A stretch of 64,000 nucleotides of DNA from Rhipicephalus microplus (lineage: Eukaryota; Arthropoda; Arachnida; Ixodida; Ixodidae). Position numbers and translations under genes: made by a program. Shown piece by piece: positions 1 through 11,189 of the stretch (position 1 is the first letter of the stretch; each line of letters opens with the position of its first letter). The notes below the pieces were generated by a model that searched no databases, was not told where the DNA came from, and worked only from the letters and a program-made list of their open reading frames with translations. Location of the stretch: contig NC_134707.1 of NCBI RefSeq assembly GCF_043290135.1, positions 84,896,447 to 84,960,446 on the forward strand, written 5' to 3'.

Positions 1-131
1 ATCAACACTTGCCTCACCTTCGGATTGTCCCAACTGGTCTCTCAGCCCACGCGTGTTACCGACCACTCGTCTAACATATTAGATCTTGTTTTCACTTCAC
101 ACCCTGAGAACGTCTCCCCTTCAGTTTTCAG
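1..131 (+). pseudogene. Non-LTR element A, endonuclease fragment (5' part)
   Basis: Frame 1 reads through the C-terminal half of an APE-type endonuclease domain from a non-LTR retrotransposon, with the recognisable stretches QPTRVT and LDLVFTSHPENV. The reading stops near 131, where sequence of the opposite-strand element B begins. The next expected endonuclease motif (GLSDHLVV) is found only at about 4900, so this is the left half of one element split by an insertion. The window edge cuts off the 5' part. The endonuclease normally nicks target DNA to prime reverse transcription; this copy is dead. Confidence 0.7.
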
Positions 132-701
132 TTTCAGTTTTATTGAGCATTTTCTTCACAGAGTTGCGAAAAAGAAAACGCAAGGATAGGAGAAAAAGCT
201 GCTATATTAGCAGCTTGACGAGGCTCCTACCCCTTTTCACTTGGCATTACAAAATCAGCAGAGCACAAAACATGAAAAAACAATTTGACGTCGATTTTCA
301 AAACTTCAATAAATTAGGAAATAAAAAGAAAATGCATCAAAATTACATCAGTTTCAGGTTTACATAAAATAAGCAAACCACATAGAGAGAAAAACAACAA
401 AAAACAAAAGAAAACAGCGTGCGGTCAATCATGAAACAATGCACACGTTGCTAAACGGCTACCAAAGTATTACAAAATGATTATACAACGTTTACAACAC
501 CGGGTATGCGAAAAGCACGAGTTTTAATGCACAAGGGAAACACTGACGAGTGATATGTTGTATGTTTTACTCGTAAAAAAAAGCAACGAAAAAAAAATGT
601 CAAAGAAAGCAAACATTATAGGATGCCATGTTACACAAGCACTATTATAGGGTGTTTCTTTTACATATAGTACTGTAGCCGGACAACTAGAAGATGCTAA
701 A

Positions 702-3573
702 CTACACGCCGCCATTTTGGATGAGAAGGTTCTTAAGTTGTTTTTTATGCATATTAAAGATGTCAATGTTTTTATTTTCAAACATGTTAAAACAAGCTGG
801 AATACAGTGTTCAAGTCTTCTCAAACCGTGATTACTTCGCGAATAAGGAACAAACCAGGAAGGCCTTTCCCGAATGTCATAATAGGATTGTGTATTTTTT
901 CTGAGGTTACACAGTTTAAGAAAACTAGCGTTGTTTGATAGCAAGCTTTGTTTGTATTTCATAATAAGGTTGAAACTGTGTATGTGATCGATCGGTAAAA
1001 TCTTATATTCTCTGAATAAATGACTTGTATGTGCGTCGTATGGTACGTTTGCAATATGACGAATCGCTTTTTTCTGCAGTAAAAATATTTTGTTCCGATT
1101 TGCTTTAGATGTATCTGCCCACACTAGACTACAATAGTTTATGTGAGATGAAAACAACGTATTATAGAGTAAAAGTTTAATGTTTGCTGGAAGTATCTGT
1201 CGAAGTTTAGAGAGAGCACCACACGTCCTAGCTATATTTCTAGTTACTTTATTAACGTGTTCATCCCAATTATGATTTTCATTAAAAATTACTCCTAAGG
1301 ATGAAACTTCTTTGACAACCTCAATTTTTTCGGGCCCGAGATATATATCCAAACCACGACAGACAGCCTTCTGAACCGGTGCGAATACCACAGCTTTGGA
1401 TTTTTTTGTGTAATCGTTAAATAATTTGCAGTACTCCAAATGAAGATGTCGTTAAGAATGTTGTTGGCTGAGTCTGCAAGCTTACCTAAATCATTACCAT
1501 GAAAAAATATACTAGTATCATCTGCATAAATTATAAAGTCCACATATTTGCTGACACTTGTTATGTCGTTTATATAAATATTAAACAGTAGGGGCCCTAA
1601 TATGCTGCCCTGAGGTACACCTGACGTTATGGTTAGTAGGGAGGATTGGCTGTCATTTATAACTACAGATTGCTTTCTTTGTGATAAATAAGATTTCAGA
1701 AAGTCAAGTGGGGTTCCCCGAAAACCATAATGACGCAATTTTGCATAGAGTACTTCGTGGTTGATTCTAGCGAACGCTTTAGAATAGTCAATAAAAACAC
1801 CCAATGTTAACAGTTTCTTTTCAAATGAGTTAAGTATGAGTTCTTTTTGTGTGAGGAGAGCCAGTTCCGTGGACATGCCCCGTCGAAAGCCAAATTGATG
1901 CGGTGATAATATAGAGTACTTTTCACAAAAAAACATGACACGTTGATATATTATTTTCTCTAGCCCTTTAGATATAACAGGAAGTATCGAGATCGGACGA
2001 TAATTAGAAAAAATATTTCGGTCACCAGATTTGTATAAGACAATAACTCTCGCATGCTTCATTTTTTCTGGGAAAACTCCCGTGGATAAGCAGATATTAA
2101 ACAGATGGGTAAGAACAGGTAACAAAAGATCAAGTGCTGCTTTAATAGGTCTAATTTGTAGGTCATCTATGTCCCGAGCAGTAGTGTTCTTTAGTGACAT
2201 AAATACAGACAGTACTTCTTCAGGAGTTGTGTTTAAAAATATGCAGTGCTCATGTTTGGCACACCTAGAAAGTCCCTGTAATCACTATTACAGGCTCGAG
2301 AAGGGTTTGATAAATCAGAGGACACCAGCGTTGTGAAGTACACGTTAAATTTATTAGCAAGTTCTTGACCCTTTACTATCTTGTTATCTATGTTTAACTC
2401 AAGTGCGTTGTCTCGAGAGCAACTTCTATTTAGAAGCTTATTTATTTCTCGCCAAAGCACGTCGCCACGAGTGCTAACCCTCTTGAAAAGAGCTTCATAG
2501 TACGCATCCTTAGTTTTTCTCAGTTGCTTCGTTACAAAATTTCTATACCGCTTGAATTCCGAAAGATCGTTGTGGTGTCTTGTTTTCACGAATTTCGCGT
2601 ACAGTAGATTTTTCTTCTTAATCATTTCCAGACATTCTCGCGTCATCCATTGTTTCCGACCTTTCTTCAGGGTTTCGACAGTTTTATATTTAAAACACTT
2701 ATGGTAAGTTTTTCTTAACAGGCACATGAATATTTCATACGCCTCGTTAGCGTTAACTGATTTATAGACAGGATCCCAACAAATCTGCGCAATTTCACGC
2801 CTAAAAGTGTCTAATCTTTTGTCACTAATTTCCTGTATTTTGTATGATTCTGGAGTTGATACTTTTGCACGATTAAGATACTCGTTGCGATTTTGAAACA
2901 TGTATATAGGGTAGTGATCACTAATATCGGCAATAACAGTTCCAGATACGGTTGAATCACTTATGTCATTTGTAATAAGTAAGTCGATAAGGCTTTCAGT
3001 ATCTAAAGTGACACGTGTAGGTTCAGTAATAATATTAGCACACGCAAAGGAATCAAGTAGTAGTTGGAAGTTACGAGTGGTTTCAGTTTGCTGTAAAAGG
3101 TTTATATTGCAGTCGCCCCCTATGATAATGTGCAACTTGTTAGTGCACGCATACGTAAGCAGATTTTCAAGAAATTGAAAAAACGCTTCTGTTTTTCCGT
3201 CAGGTGGACGATAAACTACCACATATATATACTTGTGACATGCTAGTGATAATGCCTCATAGTCTGGTGTAATCGCTGAAAATTCTGAGAGAAGGCTGCA
3301 AACTAAGTGGTCAGCAATTAGTTGCAAAACACCTCCCCCTCGACGAGAGGGCCTGTTTAGAAAGAACGATTTATACGTTGGCAAGCATAGTACCTCATCA
3401 TTGCACGTGTACCAAGTTTCAGAAATCATGATGATGTCGAATTTAAACGAGAATTCGTCGAGAAACGTAGTTATATCATCGTGCTTGTTGCGAGCTGAGC
3501 GAGCATTTAAGTGCATGATACTGCAATATTCACTAGTGTAAGGTATATTGACATCACGTGGTAATATCGCCAT
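702..3573 (-). pseudogene. ORF2 of element B: AP endonuclease plus reverse transcriptase, two frameshifts
   Basis: Three overlapping-frame segments form one ORF2. Segment 3573-2233 is the endonuclease: LNARSA near the N-terminus, ISETW with the catalytic Glu, YRPP, GGDCNIN and ISDHYP. Segment 2200-1295 is the reverse transcriptase: NYRPIS, FGFRRG, a first catalytic Asp in FIDYSKAF, SGVPQGSILGPLLF and an intact IIYADDT box. Segment 1439-702 is the C-terminal region (NYCSLVWAD type). The frame is lost twice, near a T5/A3 stretch at about 2236-2243 and in a T7 run at 1401-1407. Both look like single-base changes, so this may be a very young copy or may carry consensus errors. The family is CR1/L2-like in the Jockey superfamily. 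Confidence 0.8.
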
Positions 3574-3646
3574 TTTAACAAAAGGAAAAAAAGAAAAAGA
3601 AAAAAAAGGTCGCGCCGAAAAAACGAAAAGTGCTAATCAGATAAGC

Positions 3647-4516
3647 CTACGGCATGCTAGATGCCCCGCGGCTGCTTGAAGTGGCCGCGTGCATCTTGTG
3701 CAAGTCAGCTTCACGTGTGATTTGAACTGCACGAGATGTTTCCGTTTCACGCGCAAATATTTTGCCACCACTTGCCCACGCGAAGCGCCAGTTCATTTCC
3801 CGTTTCCGAGCAATCGTCATACCCAGCAATTTTTTCAGTTGGGGACAAAGGTGCTCATTTACGAAAACAGACTGTTTAGTTGTGAAACCCAGTTCCTCAG
3901 CTGTGAATCGAGTTCTCCTTGCTTTCTTAACGATGGCATCCCTCTTAGCTCGGCGATTGAAAACAACCACGATGTTTTCGTTCAGGGGGGCATCACTGCC
4001 TGCTTTGCTACCCCGATCGGGAACAGCGCTTGCATGAGGACGTACCTCGTTGTTCTTTGCAACACCTGGGTCTGGTGCCGTGTTACTTTGCGAAGTGGCA
4101 CTCCTCGCTGGCAAACGGTGGCATATTTCTATGTCTTGTTCACTTATTGGCTCCCCCAAGGCGTCACCAACTTTGGCAAGCAATTGCACAAGGTTTTCAT
4201 TAGGGGTACGTGGGATCCCTTTAATCTCTATATTTTTGTTTCGAGAGTATTGATCCTGAGTAGTTAGGCGCGTGGAATTTTCGTGCACCAACTTTCTCAA
4301 ACGGTCTATCTCACATTGCATTGCCTCTTGGGACGCCCTGAGAGCAGCGTTTTCCTTTCTAATTTCAGCGCACTCTTGTTTTATATTTTCGTAGTCTTTG
4401 TTCAGGTATTCAAGGCTTTTGTTTAACTCTCTGATTTCTTTCCGAATGTCGCGTTTGAAGTCCGCGAACTCAGTACCCATGATTAAAGGGCAAGTTACAG
4501 ATTCAACAGTGGGCAA
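3647..4516 (-). CDS. ORF1 protein of element B (coiled coil plus FP/RRM-like RNA-binding region)
   Basis: This is an intact 289-residue ORF. Residues about 15-90 form a charged heptad-rich coiled coil (DIRKEIRELNKSLEYLNKDY and onward). It is followed by SRNKNIEIKGIP, HRLPAR, VVVFNRRAKRDAIVKKAR, FVNEHLCPQLKKLL and NWRFAWASGGKIFAR, the order seen in arthropod non-LTR ORF1 proteins related to the baculovirus FP fold. Such proteins trimerise through the coil and coat the element RNA. It lies directly upstream of ORF2 on the same strand. The start is the first ATG; MGTEFADF, 12 residues later, is an alternative. The C-terminal tail (MHAATSSSRGASSMP) is low complexity. Confidence 0.75.
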   Translation of the reverse strand: MPTVESVTCPLIMGTEFADFKRDIRKEIRELNKSLEYLNKDYENIKQECAEIRKENAALRASQEAMQCEIDRLRKLVHENSTRLTTQDQYSRNKNIEIKGIPRTPNENLVQLLAKVGDALGEPISEQDIEICHRLPARSATSQSNTAPDPGVAKNNEVRPHASAVPDRGSKAGSDAPLNENIVVVFNRRAKRDAIVKKARRTRFTAEELGFTTKQSVFVNEHLCPQLKKLLGMTIARKREMNWRFAWASGGKIFARETETSRAVQITREADLHKMHAATSSSRGASSMP

Positions 4517-4602
4517 AACAAGTACGAACTTTGAAAAATAGGCAACAGAGACAGCGCTAGGATAGCGAATGAACTATACAAAACAGGAGGGCAAATGCCT
4601 AA

Positions 4603-4889
4603 CCTGGGAAAACAACAGCAATAAGCGTCCCCGTCGTATGCTGTCCCTGCTGCCAAGTGATCGAGGGAGGCGTTGCAGCTGTCTTTTTGAAGGGCCAGGG
4701 GTGGCCGATGCCACGTGGTATGGTGCCGGGCGCAAAAAAGTAGCCGGTCGGTCAGCGCGGCACTCCCGCAAGGTGCTGGATGCAGCACGCTCCGCTATCA
4801 ACGCCGATAGTCAGCCACTGTACGCCTCGAACACCTGGGAAAACAACAGCAATAAGCGTCCCTGTCGTATGCTGTCCCTGCTGCCAAGT
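4603..4889 (-). repeat. Direct duplication in the 5' region of element B
   Basis: A block of about 56 bp starting CCTGGGAAAACAACAG at 4603 recurs at 4834 with a single visible difference, 231 bp apart. Both copies end in TGCTGCCAAG. The second copy abuts the point where the frame of element A resumes, so the full element 5' end is near 4890. Duplicated 5' monomers act as promoters in some LINEs, but here that is only a possibility. Confidence 0.65.
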
Positions 4890-4892
4890 CCT

Positions 4893-7043
4893 ACCTGCGT
4901 GGCCTGAGTGATCATTTGGTTGTGCATGCCTCATTCTCATGCAGTTTACTCACAAGTAAAAAAAACCAGAAAAACACTTACGTTGTACGATAAAGGGGAT
5001 TACGACAGTATGAACCGGGATTCATCAACGTTCTTTGAAAATTTTTCAGCCAGCTTTGCGCAGCGTTCACTTGAATCCAACTGGCTTCTTTTTAAATCAG
5101 AGATGCAACGCCTAATACGCCTTTATATTCCTACTAAAGCGATATCGGAACGCCCAAGTTCTTCGTGATTTAATACATCCCTTAAACGCTTAAGCAATAA
5201 GAAAAAGCGATTATTCCGGGCAGCTATAAATTCTAACACGAATCAAGCCTGGCGAAAATATTACACCGCTGAAAACGATTACAAATTCTCAGCCGCCCAC
5301 GCTAAACAAAGTTTCTTCCCTGCCACATTACCTTCTATGATACGCACTGATCCAAAGCGCTTCTGGAAAACGATTAATACCAGTGCATCTAACTCTGTTT
5401 CCCTGTGCGATAGCTCTGAACTCCCTATTCCGGACCGTGAAGTACCAGATATAATAAACAGCGCATTTAGCGCTGTTTTTACACGTGAACCCTTGAATGA
5501 CCTTCCTACTATCCCTTCTTGTGATAACCCCCCCATTCCGAGTATTATGTTTGAACCACACGGCATAGTGAAAGTAATTGACTCGCTGAAAAATTCATCT
5601 GTTGGTATTGATGGTATTAATGCTAAAGTGCTAAAAAACACCAAACGCATGAGCAGCTTGTTTCTCTCACTCATCTTTCAACAGTCTCTGAACACAGGAT
5701 CAGTTCCCTATGACTGGTGCATTGGCAAGGTCATACCAGTATTAAAAAAGGGAAATCATTTTAGCCCCAATAATTACCGACCGATTTCAATTACCAGTGT
5801 CTGCTCTAAAATCATGGAACATGTATTGTATTCGCACATTGCCAAATTCTTGCATTCCGTTAGTTTCTTCAATCCTAATCAGCATGGTTTCCGTAAAGAT
5901 CATTCCTGTGACACTCAGCTTTCCATGTTTCTTCATGACATACATTCATGCCTAGACCGCAACATTCCAACTGATGCAATCTTTATTGATTTTGAAAAAG
6001 CATTTGATAAAGTCCCATACAATCGCCTACTGCTAAAATTGTCTCGCCTTAATCTGGACCCATTTGTGTTGAACTGGATAAGGGCATTTCTAAATGACCA
6101 CCAGCAATTTGTCCACGCCAATTCGCATACATCATCACTCACGCACGTGCTTTTCGGTGTTCCACAAGGAACCGTTCTGGGGCCACTCCTTTTTCTCATA
6201 TATATAAATGATCTCCCCACAAATCTTACATCGAACGTCCGTCTTTTCGCAGCTGACTGCGTTATTTATCGCTCTATAAGTAGCACCTGTGACACATCCG
6301 CACTACAAGAAAACTTATTTCGCGTACAGGTTTGGTGCAATAACTGGCTGATGTCGTTAAATGTCCAAAAGACTGTGCACGTTTCTTTCCACCGCCGCCA
6401 CAATTTTGTGCAGCCTAAGTATACTATTAACAATATTGCTATTGATTCTGCCGACTCGGTTGAATACTTAGGTGTCCATATATCCCACGACTTAAACTGG
6501 TCTTGTCACATTAACCACATAACGAACTCAGCTAACCGTGCTCTTGGCTACCTGCGCCGTAATCTTGGCCTAACCCCTCCCTCAATAAAATTACTTGCAT
6601 ACGAAACTTTCGTGCGGCCCAAATTAGAATATGCAAACGCTATCTTCGATCCTTACCAAACTTATTTGATCAACACCCTGGAATCTGTCCTAAATCGCGC
6701 GGCTCGATTTGTTTTGTCTGATTACTCTCATTATTCAAGTGTTGCAGCGTTAAAAGCAGACATTAACCTTCCTTCACTTCAATCTCGCCGCAAAATAGCT
6801 CGACTGTGTCTTTACCACAAATTCTTTCACTCGCAACAACTCAGAAATCAGTACATCCGACTAGCCCACCGTATTTCCCGTACTAGCCACGCCAACGCAG
6901 TCGATCCGGAACGTGCCCATACTAATACATTCCAACAATCACTTTTCATACGCACATCCCGAGACTGGAATGACCTACCTGCTGAAGTTGCTACCATCAT
7001 AGAACAATCTAGTTTCAAGAACGCCATTGTAGCGCCCCCATAA
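4893..7043 (+). pseudogene. ORF2 of element A: endonuclease tail plus reverse transcriptase, catalytically dead
   Basis: Reading resumes with GLSDHLVVH, shifts frame in an A-rich stretch near 4957-4970, and continues as YDKGDYDSMN. At 5166-5168 a TGA replaces what is probably a Trp codon (SSS*FNTSLKRL). The 568-residue frame 5337-7043 then carries NNYRPISITS, QHGFRKDHSCDTQL, FIDFEKAFDKVP with the first catalytic Asp, GVPQGTVLGPLLFLIYINDL and the C-terminal RPKLEYANAIFDP region. The catalytic box reads FAADCVIYR instead of FADDC: codon 6252-6254 is GCT (Ala) where the family has Asp. That change alone should abolish polymerisation. The family is CR1-like. Confidence 0.85.
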
Positions 7044-7257
7044 TTAATGCACCCATTCTGTTGCTGTCGCTACGATATTGTAACCCTCCTTTCTAGTATT
7101 GTGCCGCACCCCTTATATAGAAGTACCGCCATAACTTTTGTACATAGTCTGTTGCCGTTATCATGTTGTTACCCTTCTTTCAAGTGCCGTGCCATGCCCA
7201 CCCCTCATGTATTGTCCCTATGGGACCTTTGAGGAATCAATAAATAAAAAAACAAAT
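4893..7257 (+). mobile_element. Non-LTR element A, 3' part (CR1-like)
   Basis: This is the continuation of the element interrupted at 131. It holds the end of the endonuclease (YLRGLSDHLVVHASF), the linker, the reverse transcriptase and a 3' UTR ending in an A-rich AATAAATAAAAAAAC tail at about 7238-7257. The tail joins directly to sequence of the 3.3-kb unit (AAGAAAAGTGAGAAGGAT), so element A inserted into a copy of that unit. Confidence 0.8.
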
Positions 7258-7702
7258 AAGTAAGAAAAGTGAGAAGGATATTAAAATGAGATTATCAGCC
7301 TGTGTTACCGCGCGAAGTATTGTTACATGTTTATTTTAGTAATAATGAAAGTAAATAAATAGGAACAACGCACCAAATGCGAAAAACTCCAAGGTTCCGA
7401 TTTTTTTACATTGATGTTGTAGTTAGGCCTAAACACGTTAGAAACGGGAAGCTATCTCAAAGACAGCGCACACTTATTTGTACGCTCGGTCGTAGAAGCT
7501 AACGGAAGGCAAGCGAAGTCACTTTTAACAGCCGTTTGCTGCAAACAAAGTGAATCTTTCAACAACCACGTCACTTCAAAGTGGGCATCCGAGAGCGCCA
7601 CCATGTTTGACGTTAAATAGCGCTCGTACAGTAAGCGGTACAGGTAACATATACGAATCTGCGCATCCACACTTCACGCTATCACGGTACGCCCGGGGTA
7701 CA

Positions 7703-8452
7703 CTAACTGTTTGATAGACAGTTATAGTAGGCGAGCGTATTCGAGAGCTTCTCTTGTAACCTTCCACATAGGTATGCCACGGACAACTCGAGAAGAATGT
7801 CGGAAGTGAGAAGGTGAGACAGCTCGCATTCGGCGGGCTGATGGTGCAGTCCGGGCACAAAAACAAGCCCGGTAGGCCAAGTGCCGGCAGCAACTGCGTA
7901 CGGATAATCCAGGAACCTTCTAAGCAGAGCTAAATTGAGAACGGGAATGCAGGTGCTGGTGACGGGCAGATCCTGCACACTATATACGCCGCCAAATACA
8001 TTCGCAATGTTAAACGTTTGTAACGTCGTTGCGCCGTCTACGTGGTGCATGAGTGGGGAAACCAAAAGGGTTTCACCATGCTCTGCTCCCGCAGAGACTG
8101 CATGCCCTTTTTGAGATGCTTTAGCGTCAGATTTACTTGGCATTTTAAACACTGGATTCTTTGTTTCGTACAAAATGGTGTGGTAAGATGTTTGCCGCTG
8201 GCTCTCGTTTTTTTCCCCTAAGCACAGCGCAAAGCTATCAGATACAATCGCCACGTCTTCGCGGAATTCTTCAGCCTCTGTACGTAGTGCCCAATAACAC
8301 CTTGCGAGATTGCGTGCGCGAACTCTACAATAAGTGGATGCTGGGTGCTTATACGACGTCCACAGCCCCGCGACCGCTTTTGGTTGAGTGTCGTCAGCAA
8401 GGGAATCTTTCACGGAAGATATGGTGCGCAAGTTTTTTCGCAAATGCTGCAT
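7703..8452 (-). CDS. 249-residue ORF of the solitary unit (unknown function)
   Basis: This is the longest uninterrupted - strand frame of the 3.3-kb unit. It begins MQHLRKNLRTISSVKDSLAD, runs through VRARNLARCYWALRT, ALCLGEKNESQ, GGVYSVQDLPVTSTCIP, LDYPYAVAAGTWPTGLVFVP and CELSHLLTSDILLEL, and ends YYNCLSNS. I recognise no domain, signal peptide or membrane segment. In array units the same sequence is split into two overlapping frames by seven extra bases near 8169. Substitutions between copies look somewhat more conservative on this strand than on the other, but a shadowing + strand ORF is also open, so coding status is uncertain. Confidence 0.4.
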   Translation of the reverse strand: MQHLRKNLRTISSVKDSLADDTQPKAVAGLWTSYKHPASTYCRVRARNLARCYWALRTEAEEFREDVAIVSDSFALCLGEKNESQRQTSYHTILYETKNPVFKMPSKSDAKASQKGHAVSAGAEHGETLLVSPLMHHVDGATTLQTFNIANVFGGVYSVQDLPVTSTCIPVLNLALLRRFLDYPYAVAAGTWPTGLVFVPGLHHQPAECELSHLLTSDILLELSVAYLCGRLQEKLSNTLAYYNCLSNS

Positions 8453-9261
8453 CAGCCACGCATTGGATGGATTGCAGGTCCATTCACTGAGGGACGTAAC
8501 TATAAAAAGGAATAGACGTCGTCGCTCTCAAGTTTGAACAAGACTTAGTGACAGCACTTTGAGGCCTTCCAGCATTTAACTATGTGAAAGTAGTTTCAAA
8601 ATAAAAAAAGAGCCATATTGCAGCTAGTTGTGCCACGTGTTTATCAAGGTAAGGGTGCACGGTAATATTTTGCAATTCTTCAATACACACCGTATATTTG
8701 AAATCTAATAAGAGACACAGATTCTTAGCGAATGCACAGACGCGCAAAAAAAAGTGGCTGCCAACTGAGTTTAACACCGGAGCATGATGGCTCATTTGTT
8801 TCGCCAATTTCAATTTTGTGAGGCAATTGTATGGCTGCCGTGGCGTTTTGGAAAGGCTGGCTCATTATAGACTCGCTAAAATGTGTCCGGCACTGTGGTA
8901 TCGTGCGGTAAAAAAACCGGTTAGCTAGAAAAATATCTGATGATGGGGTTGAAAGGAAGCGTGCTGCACTGACGACTGCATGAACGAGTCGCGTGTTGTC
9001 GTTTGCTGCGTCAGCGTGACAGCAGCGCCGGCCTTTCCAGTGGTTGCCCTCTCCAGAATTCGTTTGGCAAACCAGCTCCTGTTCCGACAGCGAGAGTGGG
9101 CCTCATTGGTGGGCACTGCCGGTGACGTCATCGCTTGAAAGAAAGGAGAGAGGGGACAGGAGCTCATTCTTCAGTCGGCTGCTGGCTTCAGTGTTGAAAG
9201 CACGTGCGCTGCGTTGGTGAAAAAAAAAGGAACGCTCCCTTGAGTACACTGCTTTACTGTC

Positions 9262-9791
9262 ATGCCCGTCAACCGTGCTCCGAACGTTAATGATGCTATT
9301 TCACAGGCTCACGAGAAGATCCAGAGAAGCTCGACCCTCCACCGCCACCCCTGCTGGTGGAGTGCCTCAAAAAGTTGTCCAAGTGTGACGACTCATCGAC
9401 CGACCATTCATCCAGCGATGAATGGTCAACCGCCGATGGCGCGAATCCAGCACTGGCTCCTGGTGTTGGACTCGAGGGATGTGATGCTGAGACGTCCGAA
9501 AGACCTGATACCGCAAGTGTTTTGCCTTCTGTTTTAGATGAGGTGAAACCGCCGTGCAAGCGTCCCAGACTGGACGACTTCCCTGGCGAGTGGCAAAGTG
9601 TGGCGCACAATTCGGGGACCCTGGAACCCATTCCGGGAACCAGAGGCTTTGCAGACGATTTCTCGGACGAAGACAATGGCAACGCCCACGCATTTCGAGC
9701 GGCGCCTTCACCCGACTGGCTTGACATTTTCAGGGAAGTCCTTGAAGACCCTCTTCTGGATACGGATCTTTCTTTTCACCATGAAATTTAG
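9262..9791 (+). pseudogene. Acidic Ser/Asp-rich protein, solitary copy with longer C-terminus
   Basis: It starts MPVNRAPNVNDAISQAHEKI like the array copies. A one-base loss near 9342-9348 (CCACCC region) moves the frame; the second frame continues LLVECLKKLSKCDDSS, then an acidic Ser/Asp tract, PPCKRPRLDDFPGEW (basic nuclear-localisation-like cluster) and DDFSDEDNG. Unlike every array copy it does not stop there. It runs 28 more residues with DWLDIFREVLEDPLLDTDLS, an acidic-hydrophobic segment of the kind found in transcription activation domains. Function is unknown. Confidence 0.55.
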
Positions 9792-10235
9792 TGTTATTTT
9801 GTGGTAGGTTTTTGCATGTTTTGTTTCTTGATCTGTGTTTGCGAATAGAACGTGTATTTCATCATGCGCAAATAATTTGTAATAAAAGATTAGGTCTAGT
9901 GTACACCGCCAATGAATCAATGCAGAAGAAATAGTTTGAACGTTACAGTTAAAGTACGCCTTTGTAAACACAAACATACGAATCGCTACATAGAGTCAGA
10001 AAAAGAAAATGTCATTTATGACATCACGTCTACACATAACACAAAAAAAGGGGTCAGGACCTGAACTACTGGGCTCAAAGTCTTGATTCAAAAAAAAGAA
10101 ACAAAACAGATTCAGAACGACGGGGTAGCCCTCCGTCTTCGTTCATGTGGGGGAGGGGGTCTGGCCTATTTAGTGTAGGTGTGGTGTTGCTATTGTTCAG
10201 GTGCTGGTTGCCCGAGATGCCAGTTTTTAAGGGCG

Positions 10236-11185
10236 TTAACCAGAGTGCGAGCACCCACAGAGACTACAACCTTTATTTTTGAGACCCCATATTGTGAAAT
10301 TTACACAGCCTTTTCAACACTGCCTTCTGTCTTTTTTTTTTGTATATATAGAAGACATGGTGCACGAAGATATTTGCCTGAGTATTTCATTTTTTTTATA
10401 AAGCAAAGACAGATATGGAAGGCAAGTTCTTTAAATCTCTGGCTGTTTATTCTTGTACCTTGTGAAAAATAAATGAATTGTCAAAATTTACTTTCTTATT
10501 GCTTCCTTATCGTTCTAGTACTACGGTTGTCATGCACGGCAAGGCTCTGGTTTCCATCTTTCAGGCTTTGACGGTGTGTGTGCCTCTGTGAATTTTGAAT
10601 TCACGCCACAATAAAAACAGGGATGTTACTCCACCATGTAGCGCCTATATTTGAAATACTACTCGCCCCCCTCCCATTAACCACTCAGGTGGCTGTATTC
10701 GTGCGGAGTGGAAAAAAAACTATGGGACTAGCCAATTAAAAAAATCACCTCGCTTTGGCTTTTTTTTTGTTCAAGGAGGGCGGGGGGATATTGCCCTGTT
10801 GGCTCGCGTATGCCACGGAGCAACAGACAGTTTATTTTGACATTTGTAAGGCCCGCTCCAACTTGCCCCGCAACATTTTCTCGTTTTAGTATTGAGCTTT
10901 TTGTTCCGGAGCAGAACTTCCATCGTTTGAATTAGAACTTGTTGTTGACCTTGTTGGTTAGTTTGACTTCCCTCTGGCCAAGTTCAGCCTTCTTAATAAC
11001 ATTCATAGACCGTGTTTTCACTTTTAAAAAAGAAAGCAAGTATGCATAACTCACGTGTTCACCAAGAATTCAAACTTGCTCTTACAATGTTTTACCAGTC
11101 CATTCATCAAAAAAATCAAGCGTCGACTTGAAGAGAGCCACGCCATATTATATTCAATCAAGAAGGCTGAACCTGGACAGAGGGC
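10236..11185. other. No gene seen; AT-rich repeat-like DNA
   Basis: I find only short, low-quality frames, several A and T homopolymers and AATAAA motifs near 10468 and 10610. No homology to the other parts of the window was noticed. Confidence 0.4.
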
Positions 11186-11189
11186 TTGG

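Larger units (their letters stand above)
131..4892 (-). mobile_element. CR1/L2-like non-LTR retrotransposon (element B), nested in element A
   Basis: This is a nearly complete two-ORF non-LTR retrotransposon on the - strand. ORF1 lies at 4516-3647 and ORF2 at 3573-702, with a 73-bp spacer. A 570-bp 3' UTR follows and ends, in element sense, in short ACTGAAA-like repeats at about 131-150, as is common for CR1/L2-type 3' ends. The 5' side carries a duplicated block 231 bp apart. Its boundaries are inferred from where the interrupted frame of element A stops and resumes. I could not define a clean target-site duplication. Confidence 0.75.
7258..10235. repeat. Solitary, diverged copy of the 3.3-kb unit
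   Basis: From AAGAAAAGTGAGAAGGATATT to CCCGAGATGCCAGT, this stretch aligns in order with about nine tenths of one array unit. It has the - strand ORF region, the A8 tract followed by GTGGCTGCC (about 8750), the TGACGTCA box (9123) and TCAGT site, and the + strand acidic ORF at 9262. The left end is cut by element A. The per-unit hairpin is absent because that part lies beyond the truncation. Of the solitary copies this one is the most complete. Confidence 0.85.

Noticed and set aside
9296..9727. 143-codon - strand frame opposite the acidic ORF
   Set aside because: Antisense shadow of the Ser/Asp codons, which read as Ser-rich frames on the other strand; the same holds in all array units.
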